Positions 30,008-37,265 of a stretch of DNA of 54,699 nucleotides are shown one piece after another. Made by a program: the position numbers and the translations under genes. The notes under the pieces were generated by a model that saw only the letters and a program-made list of their open reading frames with translations, was not told the DNA's origin and searched no databases. The stretch is from NCBI RefSeq assembly GCF_002210435.1, contig NZ_MZMV01000048.1, positions 1-54,699 of the forward strand. Reading direction: 5' to 3'. Position 1 is the first letter of the stretch; each line of letters starts with the position of its first letter. The stretch is from Micromonospora wenchangensis. GTDB taxonomy: Bacteria; Actinomycetota; Actinomycetes; Mycobacteriales; Micromonosporaceae.

Positions 30008-31246
30008 TTAGAGGCGGATGCCGAGGAGGGCGTCTACGGTGCTGGTGAAGAGTGCCGGGGCCTGGGGGTCGTCGCCGGTGCCGGCCAGGGCCGCCCCGGC
30101 CCAGTCGTCGGCCAGGGCGAGGGCGCCCGGGGTGTCCAGGTCGTCGCCGAGGCGCTCGCGTACCCCGGCCAGGAAGTCCGCGCCGGACGGCCCGGACGGC
30201 GCGGCGGCGGCCCGCCGCCAACGGTCCAGCCGCTGCTGCGCGGCGGTCAGCACCTCGTCCGTCCAGGCCCGGTCGTCCCGGTAGTGGCCGGACATCAGGC
30301 CGAGCCGGACGGCCATCGGGTCCACCTGGTCGGCGCGCAGCCGGGAGACGAAGACCAGGTTGCCCTTGGACTTCGACATCTTCTCGCCGTCCAGGCCGAT
30401 CATGCCGGCGTGCACGTAGTGGTCGGCGAAGGGGGCCGTGCCGGTGAGCCGCTCGGCGTGCGCGGCGGAGCACTCGTGGTGCGGGAAGATCAGGTCGTTG
30501 CCGCCGCCCTGCACGTCGAGCCGGTCGCCGAGCAGGTTCAGCGCGATCACCGTGCACTCGATGTGCCAGCCGGGCCGGCCGGGGCCCAGCTCGCCGCCCG
30601 GCCAGGACGGCTCGCCGTCGCGGGCGCCACGCCACAGCAGCGGGTCCAGCGGGTCGCGCTTGCCGGCCCGCTGCGGGTCGCCACCGCGCTCGGGGAAGAT
30701 CTCCAGCATCTGCTCCCGGGTCAGGTTCGACTCGTAGCCGAACGCCGGGGCGGCGGCGATGTCGAAGTAGACGTCGCCGGTGCCGTCGTCGAGCCGGTAG
30801 GCGGCACCGTCCTTGAGCAGTTCCTGCACCCGGTCGGCGATGTGCGGGATCGACTCCACCGCGCCGACGTAGTGCGCCGGCGGGATGATCCGCAGCGCCT
30901 CCATGTCCTCGCGGAACAGCGCCGTCTCCCGCATCGCCAGGACCTTCCAGTCCTCGCCGTCGCGCTCGGCGCGTTCCAGCAGCGGGTCGTCGATGTCGGT
31001 GACGTTCTGCACGTACCGGACGGTCAGGCCGGCGTCGCGCCACATCCGCTGCACCAGATCAAAGGTGATCATGGTTGCGGCGTGGCCCAGGTGGGTGGCG
31101 TCGTACGGGGTGATGCCACAGACGTACATGGTGGCGGGGCCGGTGGGGCGGCTCGGGTGGAGACCGCGCCGCGCCGAGTCGTACAAGCTCAGGGGCCCGC
31201 CGTCACCCGGCAGCCGTGGCACCTCGTGTCCCGCCCAAGACTCCAT
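30008..31246 (-). CDS. mshC: L-cysteine:1D-myo-inositol 2-amino-2-deoxy-alpha-D-glucopyranoside ligase (mycothiol biosynthesis)
   Basis: This 412-aa ATP-dependent ligase joins Cys to GlcN-Ins, the penultimate step of mycothiol synthesis. It is derived from cysteinyl-tRNA synthetase: the HIGH motif is HLGH (residues 52-55), KMSKS is at 289-293, and the zinc/Cys-binding residues include Cys43 (MYVCGITPYDATHLGHA), Cys231 (WHIECTVIA) and His256 (FPHHECSAAH). The overall length (~410) and the absence of a tRNA-anticodon domain set it apart from CysS. Mycothiol is restricted to actinobacteria, so this gene is the strongest taxonomic clue in the window. It is upstream of the palindromic element and 67 bp downstream of the SCO1664-like gene. 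Confidence 0.97.
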   Translation of the reverse strand: MESWAGHEVPRLPGDGGPLSLYDSARRGLHPSRPTGPATMYVCGITPYDATHLGHAATMITFDLVQRMWRDAGLTVRYVQNVTDIDDPLLERAERDGEDWKVLAMRETALFREDMEALRIIPPAHYVGAVESIPHIADRVQELLKDGAAYRLDDGTGDVYFDIAAAPAFGYESNLTREQMLEIFPERGGDPQRAGKRDPLDPLLWRGARDGEPSWPGGELGPGRPGWHIECTVIALNLLGDRLDVQGGGNDLIFPHHECSAAHAERLTGTAPFADHYVHAGMIGLDGEKMSKSKGNLVFVSRLRADQVDPMAVRLGLMSGHYRDDRAWTDEVLTAAQQRLDRWRRAAAAPSGPSGADFLAGVRERLGDDLDTPGALALADDWAGAALAGTGDDPQAPALFTSTVDALLGIRL

Positions 31247-31313
31247 GACCGCCAGCCTAACGAGCCGCCCGGCCGCCGGGAGGAACCGCCCGGGTGATCA
31301 ACACGACAACGGC

Positions 31314-32129
31314 TCAGATCGGCGGCCACGGCATCGCCGGCCACTCCTGCGGCGGCAGCGGGTACCTGCCGGTGTCGCGCAGCCGCCGCACCCGGGCGGC
31401 CACCTCGGCGACCTCGCCGAGGGTCAGGTGCTCGGCCAGTTCCTCCCCCAGCTCGCCGGTGAGCTGGCCGTCGAGGGCGTCGAGCACCTGCACCGCGTCC
31501 GGGGGGAGCTGCCGGCCGGCCCACCCCCACAGCACGGTCCGCAGTTTCTCCTCGACGTGGAAGCAGACCCCGTGGTCCACCCCGTAGATCCGGTCGTCCG
31601 CGCCGGCCAGCACGTGCCCGCCCTTGCGGTCGGCGTTGTTGATGACCGCGTCCAGCACGGCCAACCGGGCCAGCCGGGGGTCGTCGGCGTGCGCCAGGGC
31701 GTACGCCGCGCCGTCGTCGTCGCGGGCGGCGGCCACCGCGAACCAGCGCGGCGGCACCGCCTCGGCCGGCACGAACCCGACCAGCGGCTCGGCGTCGTCC
31801 GGCTCGTCGATCCAGAGCTGACACGACCCGGGCCCGAGCGGCCCGTCGCGCAGCACCGTCGGCGGGACCAGGTCCCAGCCGGTGGCCCGGGAGACGAGGT
31901 AGGCCGAGACCTCCCGGCCGGCGAGGGTGCCGTCGGGGAAGTCCCAGAGCGGACGCTCGCCGCGCACCGGCTTGTAGACGCACCTGGCGGTACGGCCGTC
32001 CAGGGCCAGGGTCGCCCGCAGGGTGGTGTTGGAGGCGTCGACCAGCCGACCCTCCAGCTCCAGTTCACCGTCGCACAACAGCCGGAGCGCGGCGCTGGCG
32101 TCCTGGCGCTGCACCTCCGACGAGGTCAC
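31314..32129 (-). CDS. SCO1664-family protein (PI3/4-kinase-like fold)
   Basis: The protein has 271 aa from the GTG at 32129, which overlaps the stop of the DUF3090 gene (GTGA) and so fixes the start. Motifs ARCVYKPVRGERPLWDFPDGTLAGREVSAYLVSRATGWDLVPPTVLRDGP and LAVLDAVINNADRKGGHVLAG ... GVDHGVCFH match the SCO1664 family of actinobacteria, whose K-P-V...E and N-A-D-R-K-x-x-H...D residues look like a phosphatidylinositol 3/4-kinase or HipA-like nucleotide site. Enzymatic function is unproven. It is conserved next to DUF3090, the phosphatase and mshC genes, a recurring actinobacterial block. Confidence 0.9.
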   Translation of the reverse strand: MTSSEVQRQDASAALRLLCDGELELEGRLVDASNTTLRATLALDGRTARCVYKPVRGERPLWDFPDGTLAGREVSAYLVSRATGWDLVPPTVLRDGPLGPGSCQLWIDEPDDAEPLVGFVPAEAVPPRWFAVAAARDDDGAAYALAHADDPRLARLAVLDAVINNADRKGGHVLAGADDRIYGVDHGVCFHVEEKLRTVLWGWAGRQLPPDAVQVLDALDGQLTGELGEELAEHLTLGEVAEVAARVRRLRDTGRYPLPPQEWPAMPWPPI

Positions 32130-32704
32130 CGGTGGTAGCCGTTGTGCCGGGGGCAGAGGTGCCCGGCCGGGTCGAGCGGCTGGCCGCACAGCGGGCAGGG
32201 CGGGCGGCCGGCGTTGACCACCCGGCGGGCCCGTTCGATGAACTCGCGGGTCGCCTCGGGGGTCAGCCGGACCCGCAGCCGGTCGAGGTCCTCGTCCGGC
32301 TCGTCATCGTCGTCGTCCTCGTCGACCTCGTCGTCGCCCAGCTCGACCTCGGCCTCCGCCTCACCGGCGGCGATCGCCTCGATCACCACCGTGGCGGAGT
32401 CCACGTCGAAGGCGAGCCCGAGGGTGCCGACCCGGAACTCCTCGTCGACCGGATTGTCCAGCGGGTCGTTGTCGCCGACGGACACCGACGACTCCGGCAG
32501 CTCGACGCCGAAGCGGCGCTGCGCCTCGGAGAGCAGTTCCTCCAGCTTCTCGGCGAGCAGGGACACCTGCACCTTCTCCAGCGCGACGCTGACCAGCCGG
32601 CCGCCACCGCGGGCCTGGAGGAAGAACGTGCGCTCCCCGGGCGGCCCGACGGTCCCGGCGACGAACCGCTCGGGCGGCTCGAAGGCGTGCACCTGGTGGG
32701 TCAT
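32126..32704 (-). CDS. DUF3090 family protein with C-terminal zinc-ribbon-like Cys motif
   Basis: The product is 192 aa from the ATG at 32704; a GTG two codons upstream (32710) is the alternative. The conserved start MTHQVHAFEPPERFVAGTVGPPGERTFFLQA is diagnostic of DUF3090. A very acidic tract (DDEVDEDDDDDEPDED) separates the N-terminal beta-rich half from the C-terminal half. The end reads RPPCPLCGQPLDPAGHLCPRHNGY, a CxxC...C...H pattern likely to bind a metal. It is coupled to the SCO1664-like gene by a 4-base overlap. Function unknown; the constant pairing with that kinase-like protein suggests they work together. Confidence 0.92.
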   Translation of the reverse strand: MTHQVHAFEPPERFVAGTVGPPGERTFFLQARGGGRLVSVALEKVQVSLLAEKLEELLSEAQRRFGVELPESSVSVGDNDPLDNPVDEEFRVGTLGLAFDVDSATVVIEAIAAGEAEAEVELGDDEVDEDDDDDEPDEDLDRLRVRLTPEATREFIERARRVVNAGRPPCPLCGQPLDPAGHLCPRHNGYHR

Positions 32705-32818
32705 ACCCACGACCCTATCCGGAGCGTGGAACGGTCGCGCAAGGCACCGACGTCGAATCAGCCGAGGGCGAAACGGCGCGGCCCGCGCCCGGCGGCCGAC
32801 GGCCCCAGGCTGGCCGGT

Positions 32819-33523
32819 TCAGCCGGTGGCCCCCGCGCCCCCGCCGACGGCCGCGTCGGAGTCGGCCGGCCGGGTCGCCCGACGCCGGCGCTTGGCCGGT
32901 GGCGGCACCAGGGAGGCCAGGTCACCGCCGGTGTCGTTGAGCCGGACCAGGAACGGCCGCAGCGGGGTGTAGCGGATCGCGGTGACCGAGGCCGGGTCGG
33001 CGACGATGCGTTGGAACAGGTCGAGGTGCATCCCGAGGGCGTCGGCGACGATGGCCTTGATCACATCGCCGTGGCTACATGCCAGCCAGACCGCCTCCGG
33101 TCCGTGCTCGGCGGTGATCCGGGCGTCCCAGGCGCGGACCGCGGCGACCGCGCGGGCCGACATCTGCGCCATCGACTCCCCCTCGGGGAAGACCGCGGCG
33201 CTGGGGTGCTGCTGCACCACCGGCCAGAGCTTCTCCTTGGCCAGCTTCTTCAGCGGCTGGCCCTCCCAGGCACCGTAGCCGCACTCGATCAGCCCCTCCT
33301 CGACCACCGGGGTGGCCTGCGGAAGGGCCAGCTCCAAGGTCTGCCGGCAGCGGATCAGCGGGCTGGTCACCACCGCCGAAAGCGGCAGGCCGCGCAGCCG
33401 CTGGCCGACCGCGTCCGCCTGGGCCCGCCCGGTGTCGTCCAGCTCGACCGGTTGGCGGCCGGCCAGCCCACCGTCGGCGTTCGCGGTCGTCCGGCCGTGT
33501 CGCAGAAGCAGAAGGGTCGCCAC
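32819..33523 (-). CDS. Histidine phosphatase family protein (MSMEG_4193-like)
   Basis: This encodes 234 aa beginning MATLLLLRHGRTTAN: the RHG motif (His8) carries the phospho-His intermediate. Other active-site pieces are TSPLIRCRQTLELA, IECGYGAWEGQPLKKL, FPEGESMAQM and VWLACSHGDVIKAIVADAL with the second catalytic His. The family removes phosphate from small metabolites or proteins. The variant is conserved in actinobacteria next to the DUF3090/SCO1664 pair, as here. The C-terminal ~25 residues are Arg- then Ala/Gly-rich and probably disordered. Substrate unknown. Confidence 0.93.
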   Translation of the reverse strand: MATLLLLRHGRTTANADGGLAGRQPVELDDTGRAQADAVGQRLRGLPLSAVVTSPLIRCRQTLELALPQATPVVEEGLIECGYGAWEGQPLKKLAKEKLWPVVQQHPSAAVFPEGESMAQMSARAVAAVRAWDARITAEHGPEAVWLACSHGDVIKAIVADALGMHLDLFQRIVADPASVTAIRYTPLRPFLVRLNDTGGDLASLVPPPAKRRRRATRPADSDAAVGGGAGATG

Positions 33524-33554
33524 GCCACCACCCTAGGGGCAGCCGGACCGCAGC

Positions 33555-33588
33555 CGGCCCCCGACACCGGAGGTGGTGCCGGGGGCCG
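33555..33588 (-). terminator. Hairpin terminator downstream of uppP
   Basis: CGGCCCCCG (33555-33563) pairs with CGGGGGCCG (33580-33588), with inner CACC/GGTG pairing. It lies just beyond the uppP stop (33604) and before the phosphatase gene start (33523). Confidence 0.65.
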
Positions 33589-33603
33589 CGGGTCGACGTG
33601 GGG

Positions 33604-34440
33604 TCAGGTGGCGCTGATCGTGCCGGTGAGCAGCAGCGCCAGCACCAGGGTGCCGAGCGCCACCCGGTAGAGCACGAAGACGTACAGGGTGTGGTGCGCC
33701 ACGTAGCGCAGCAGCCAGGCGATGGCCGCGTAGCCGATGCCGAACGCGATGATCGTGGCGACCACCATCTGCGCCAGCGAGGGCACCGAGGTGCCCGGGG
33801 CGGCCGGCTCGAAGACGTCCCCGACGCTGAAGATGCCGGACATCACCACCGCCGGGATGGCCAGCAGGAACGAGTACCGGGCGGCGGCCTCCCGGGTCAG
33901 GTTGAGCAGCAGGCCGGCGGTGAGCGTGCCGCCGGAGCGGGACACCCCGGGGACCAGCGCCATCGCCTGGGCGAAGCCCATCACGATGCCGTCGCGCATC
34001 CGGAAGTTCACCAGGGTGCGGGTCTGCCGCCCCCAGTACTCGGCGAAGGCCAGCACGAAGGCGAACACGATCAGCGTGGTGGAGACCACCCACAGGTTGC
34101 GGCCGGCGGTGCGGATCTGGTCCTTGAACAGGAAACCGAACAGCCCGATCGGGATCGAGCCGACGATCACGTACCAGCCCATCCGGTAGTCGAGGCTGGA
34201 ACGCACCGAGCGGTCCCGCAACCCCACCAGCCAGGTACGGGTGATCCGCCAGATGTCCTTGGCGAAGTAGATGAGCACGGCCGCCTCGGTGCCCAACTGG
34301 GTGACCGCGGTGAAGGACGCGCCCGCGTCCCGGTCGAAGAAGATCGCCGAGGTGATCCGCAGATGCCCCGACGAACTCACCGGAAGGAACTCGGTGAGCC
34401 CCTGGACGATGCCCAGGACGATGGCCTCGACCCAGGTCAC
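33604..34440 (-). CDS. uppP: Undecaprenyl-diphosphate phosphatase
   Basis: This gene encodes 278 aa from the GTG at 34440, which overlaps the stop of the F420-type oxidoreductase gene (GTGA). The signature motifs are intact: GIVQGLTEFLPVSSSGHL (residues 10-27) with catalytic Glu17 and Ser/His, and MALVPGVSRSGGTLTAGLLLNLTREAAARYSFLLAIPAV. About eight hydrophobic helices are visible. UppP removes a phosphate from undecaprenyl diphosphate on the outer face, recycling the lipid carrier for peptidoglycan; high copy gives bacitracin resistance. It forms one unit with the upstream oxidoreductase and ends at a hairpin. Confidence 0.96.
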   Translation of the reverse strand: MTWVEAIVLGIVQGLTEFLPVSSSGHLRITSAIFFDRDAGASFTAVTQLGTEAAVLIYFAKDIWRITRTWLVGLRDRSVRSSLDYRMGWYVIVGSIPIGLFGFLFKDQIRTAGRNLWVVSTTLIVFAFVLAFAEYWGRQTRTLVNFRMRDGIVMGFAQAMALVPGVSRSGGTLTAGLLLNLTREAAARYSFLLAIPAVVMSGIFSVGDVFEPAAPGTSVPSLAQMVVATIIAFGIGYAAIAWLLRYVAHHTLYVFVLYRVALGTLVLALLLTGTISAT

Positions 34441-35489
34441 TCGCCGACTCCCGAGAGGTCGAGGGCCTCGGCGACGGTGCGCAGGGTCTGCACGCCGCTG
34501 TCCCGGTCGGCCACGAACAGGGTGACCGACAGGGTGGTCACCCCGGCGGCCGCGTACTCCCGCATCCGCTCGGCGATGCGTTCCTTGGGGCCGAGCAGCG
34601 AGGTCCGGTCGATGAACTCCATCGGCACCGCCGCCGCCGCGTCGCGCTGCCGCTTGGCCAGGTAGAGGTCCTGCACCTCGCGGGCGGCGTCGGCGTAGCC
34701 CATCCGGGTGGCGAGCTGGTTGTAGAAGTTCTGCTGCCGGCTGCCCATGCCGCCGACGTAGAGGGCGGCGTACCAGCGGACCAGTTCGGCGCAGGTGGCC
34801 ACGTCGTCGCCGACCACCACCGGCACCGAGGGCACCACGTCGAACCCGGCCAGTTCCCTGCCGGCCTTCGCCCGTCCGGCGCTGACGGAGGAGAGCTGCT
34901 CGTCGGCGAACTCGGGGGCGTAGAACACGGCCAGCCAGCCGTCGGCGATCTCCCCGGCCAACTCCAGGTTCTTCGGGCCGACGGCGGCCAGGTAGATCGG
35001 GATGTGGTCGCGCGGCGGGTGGAAGCCCAGCCGCAGCGCCTTGCCGGGGCCGTCGGGCAGCGGCAGGGTGTAGTGCTCGCCGGCGTAGGCGACCTCCTTG
35101 CGGGCCACCGCCAGCTTGACGATGTCGACGTACTCGCGGGTGCGGGCGAGCGGCTTGCCGAACCGGACGCCGTGCCAACCCTCGGAGACCTGCGGCCCGG
35201 AGACGCCCAGGCCGAGCCGGAACCGGCCGCCGGAGAGCGCGTCGATGGTGGCCGCGGTCATCGCGGTCATCGCCGGGGTACGGGCGGGGATCTGCATCAC
35301 CGCGCTGCCCACGTCGATCCGTTCGGTCTGCCCGGCCATCCAGGCGAGCATGCTCGGGGAGTCCGAGCCGTACGCCTCCGCCGCCCACACCACCGAGTAG
35401 CCGAGGCGGTCCGCTTCCTGGGCGAGCGCCAGGTGGTCCGCCGGCGTACTCCACGCTGTCTGATATCCGAGGCTGAGCCCGAGTCGCAC
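34437..35489 (-). CDS. LLM-class F420-dependent oxidoreductase
   Basis: The product is 350 aa starting MRLGLSLGYQTAWSTPADHLALAQEADRLGYSVVWAAEAYGSDSPS. The luciferase-like motifs SAVMQIPARTPAMTAMTAATIDALSGGRFRLGLGVSGPQVSEGWHG and PIYLAAVGPKNLELAGEIADGWLAV are typical of the F420-binding branch in mycobacteria and relatives. This fits the F420-producing actinomycete background. It is coupled to uppP by overlap, a pairing that recurs in actinobacteria and may reflect shared transcription more than shared chemistry. It differs from the four LLM proteins of the sulfur locus. Substrate unknown. Confidence 0.9.
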   Translation of the reverse strand: MRLGLSLGYQTAWSTPADHLALAQEADRLGYSVVWAAEAYGSDSPSMLAWMAGQTERIDVGSAVMQIPARTPAMTAMTAATIDALSGGRFRLGLGVSGPQVSEGWHGVRFGKPLARTREYVDIVKLAVARKEVAYAGEHYTLPLPDGPGKALRLGFHPPRDHIPIYLAAVGPKNLELAGEIADGWLAVFYAPEFADEQLSSVSAGRAKAGRELAGFDVVPSVPVVVGDDVATCAELVRWYAALYVGGMGSRQQNFYNQLATRMGYADAAREVQDLYLAKRQRDAAAAVPMEFIDRTSLLGPKERIAERMREYAAAGVTTLSVTLFVADRDSGVQTLRTVAEALDLSGVGE

Positions 35490-35767
35490 TGATCCTCCCC
35501 ATCCCGCACCACAGGTCGCATCAGGTTACGCAATGCCCCGGGGCCCGCCGCCCACCGGCTCGCCACCGGACGCCGGCCGTCCGGACCCCGGACGGGCCAC
35601 GGCGGTCGGACCGGGAGGGGGCGGGTGGACAGCCAGCGACCGGACCGGCGCATCCGGTGCACACCGTGGCGTCGCGGGCGGCGGTGACGGTCGGATCGGC
35701 GACGCGACAGGCAGAGATGCCGGGAGCGAGGATATCGGTTGCGCCGCGTTCGAAATAAGGTTCACCC

Positions 35768-36739
35768 ATGCAACAGCGACCGCTCGGCCGAAGCGGGCTG
35801 GCGGTTTCCCGGCTCGCGCTCGGCACCATGACCTGGGGCCGGGACACCGACGCCGACGACGCGGCGGCCCAGCTGAAGAGTTTCCTCGACGCGGGGGGCA
35901 ACCTGGTCGACACCGCCGACGTGTTCGCCGACGGCGACGCCGAGTCGGTGCTCGGGTCGCTGCTGGGCACCCTGGTCCCCCGCGAGGACGTGCTGATCGC
36001 CACGAAGGCGGGGCTGCGGCCGGGCAGCGGCCGTCGGCGGGACGGCTCGCGCGGGCACCTGCTGCGTACGCTGGACGCCTCGTTGCGCCGGCTCGGCACC
36101 GACCACGTCGACCTGTGGCAGGTGCACGGCTACGACCCGGACACCCCGCTGGAGGAGACGCTGGCGGCGCTGGACCACGCGGTCGCCTCGGGCCGGGTCC
36201 GCTACGTCGGGGTGTCGAACTTCTCCGGCTGGCAGACCGCCCGCGCCGCCGCCTGGCAGGCGGCCTGGCCGGGGCGGGCCCCGGTGGTCGCCGCCCAGGT
36301 GGAGTACTCGCTGCTGGAGCGGGGGGTGGAGCGGGAGGTGCTGCCGGCCTGCGCCGCGTTGGGCCTGGGCGTGCTGCCGTGGTCTCCGCTGGGGCGGGGG
36401 GTGCTGACCGGCAAGTACCGCAACGGCCGGCCGGCGGACTCGCGGGCGGCCTCGGCCCACTTCGAGGCGTTCGTCGCCACCTACCTGGAGCCGCGCTGCT
36501 CCAGCATCGTCGAGGCGGTGAGCATCGCCGCCGGCGGGTTGGGCGTGTCGCCGCTGGAGGTGGCGCTGGCCTGGATCAGGGACCGGCCGGGGGTGACCGC
36601 GCCGGTGCTGGGCGCCCGCACGGTGGGGCAGTTGCTCGGCGCGTTGCAGGTGGAGCGGATGACCCTGCCGGAGGAGATCACCACGGCGCTGGACGACGTG
36701 TCCGCCGTGCCGGTCGGCTACCCGGAGCGCGAGGGCTGA
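35768..36739 (+). CDS. Aldo/keto reductase with catalytic Tyr replaced by Phe
   Basis: This encodes 323 aa with the AKR (beta/alpha)8 motifs: MQQRPLGRSGLAVSRLALGTMTWG, GGNLVDTADVFADGDAESVLG, DVLIATKAGLRPG, HVDLWQVHGYD, RYVGVSNFSGWQTA and AAGGLGVSPLEVALAWI. Asp48, Lys80 and the His of QVHGYD, three of the catalytic tetrad, are present. The fourth position, normally Tyr in D-T-A-x-x-Y, is Phe53. Reductase activity in the usual sense is therefore doubtful; it could be a changed-function homolog. It is divergent from the F420-type oxidoreductase gene (278-bp spacer). Confidence 0.93.
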   Translation: MQQRPLGRSGLAVSRLALGTMTWGRDTDADDAAAQLKSFLDAGGNLVDTADVFADGDAESVLGSLLGTLVPREDVLIATKAGLRPGSGRRRDGSRGHLLRTLDASLRRLGTDHVDLWQVHGYDPDTPLEETLAALDHAVASGRVRYVGVSNFSGWQTARAAAWQAAWPGRAPVVAAQVEYSLLERGVEREVLPACAALGLGVLPWSPLGRGVLTGKYRNGRPADSRAASAHFEAFVATYLEPRCSSIVEAVSIAAGGLGVSPLEVALAWIRDRPGVTAPVLGARTVGQLLGALQVERMTLPEEITTALDDVSAVPVGYPEREG

Positions 36740-37073
36740 GCCCACCGCCGGCGCACAAGGTGGCGGACCGGACCAAAAGCACACCGGTGCGTGTCAATTC
36801 CACCGATCGTCCGTTACCAACTGGCACTCCCCCATAATTGGTTCAGGCCGCTTGCGCTGTTCCGTCCGAATAGGCGGCTTCGAACCTCCTGGCGTTGTTG
36901 GCCCGGGTTTCGGCGTCCGCTTTTCGGCGGGCCTGTCCGGAAAGCGATTCGAGCCGACGGAAACTGTCCGATCCGGCCGCCGTAAACATTGTGGCGGACC
37001 AATGACGGTGCTCTAATGATTGCGGCGTGAGCGACCCCCGCCGCGTCGTTTCTCCCATTTCGTTGGAGGACCC
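36740..37073. other. 334-bp lower-GC intergenic region upstream of the precursor peptide
   Basis: This stretch between the aldo/keto reductase and the precursor peptide is visibly less GC-rich than its surroundings (runs such as CCATAATTGG, GTAAACATTG, TCTAATGATTG). Its 3' end holds the GGAGGA ribosome site (37065-37070) of the precursor and probably its promoter. A possible small minus-strand frame lies within it (36843-36989). Confidence 0.6.
36843..36989 (-). CDS. Possible 48-aa protein antisense to the region upstream of the RiPP-like cluster
   Basis: The ATG at 36989 opens 48 codons (FTAAGSDSFRRLESLSG..., ending YSDGTAQAA). The composition is helical and charged and looks protein-like, but about a third of third codon positions are A/T (unusual for this genome) and there is no ribosome site. 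It could be a small divergent cluster gene, a decayed gene, or chance in a lower-GC patch. Confidence 0.3.
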   Translation of the reverse strand: MFTAAGSDSFRRLESLSGQARRKADAETRANNARRFEAAYSDGTAQAA

Positions 37074-37196
37074 GTGGACCGTAAGACCGACGTCAAGCGC
37101 AAGCCCGCCAAGGTCGTCGTGCGCAAGCTCGAGCGGCTCGAGACGACCGTCGCCATCATCAGCGAGCCGGGCTGCCGCAACGACGTCTGCGGCTGA
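37074..37196 (+). CDS. RiPP-like precursor peptide, 40 aa, C-terminal core ...GCRNDVCG
   Basis: The GTG at 37074, 4 nt after GGAGG, opens 40 codons ending at TGA 37196. The N-terminal ~25 residues are very basic (DRKTDVKRKPAKVVVRKLER), then comes LETTVAIISEPGCRNDVCG with Cys34 and Cys39, four residues apart, and a C-terminal Gly40. A charged amphipathic leader plus a short Cys-bearing tail, encoded directly before a ThiF-like enzyme, a metalloprotease and a hairpin, is the usual layout of a ribosomally made, post-translationally modified peptide. I do not recognise the core as any named class. Existence of the frame is seen; precursor status is inferred. Confidence 0.75.
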   Translation: MDRKTDVKRKPAKVVVRKLERLETTVAIISEPGCRNDVCG

Positions 37197-37211
37197 CCCA
37201 CCCCGTTTCGG

Positions 37212-37237
37212 CCGGGGCGCGGCGTGCCGCGCCCCGG
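37212..37237 (+). terminator. Strong hairpin between precursor and enzyme genes (partial terminator)
   Basis: CCGGGGCGCGGC (37212-37223) and GCCGCGCCCCGG (37226-37237) form a perfect 12-bp stem starting 16 nt beyond the precursor stop. No T-tract. Such hairpins in RiPP operons stabilise or attenuate the transcript so that precursor exceeds enzymes. Confidence 0.7.
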
Positions 37238-37265
37238 TCGGCCATCTCCAGGAGGTCTTCGCCCG

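Noticed and set aside
36791..36985. Plus-strand 64-codon frame in the spacer before the precursor peptide
   Set aside because: Trp/Arg/Pro-rich composition, no ribosome site and no relation to cluster genes; likely chance in the lower-GC patch.
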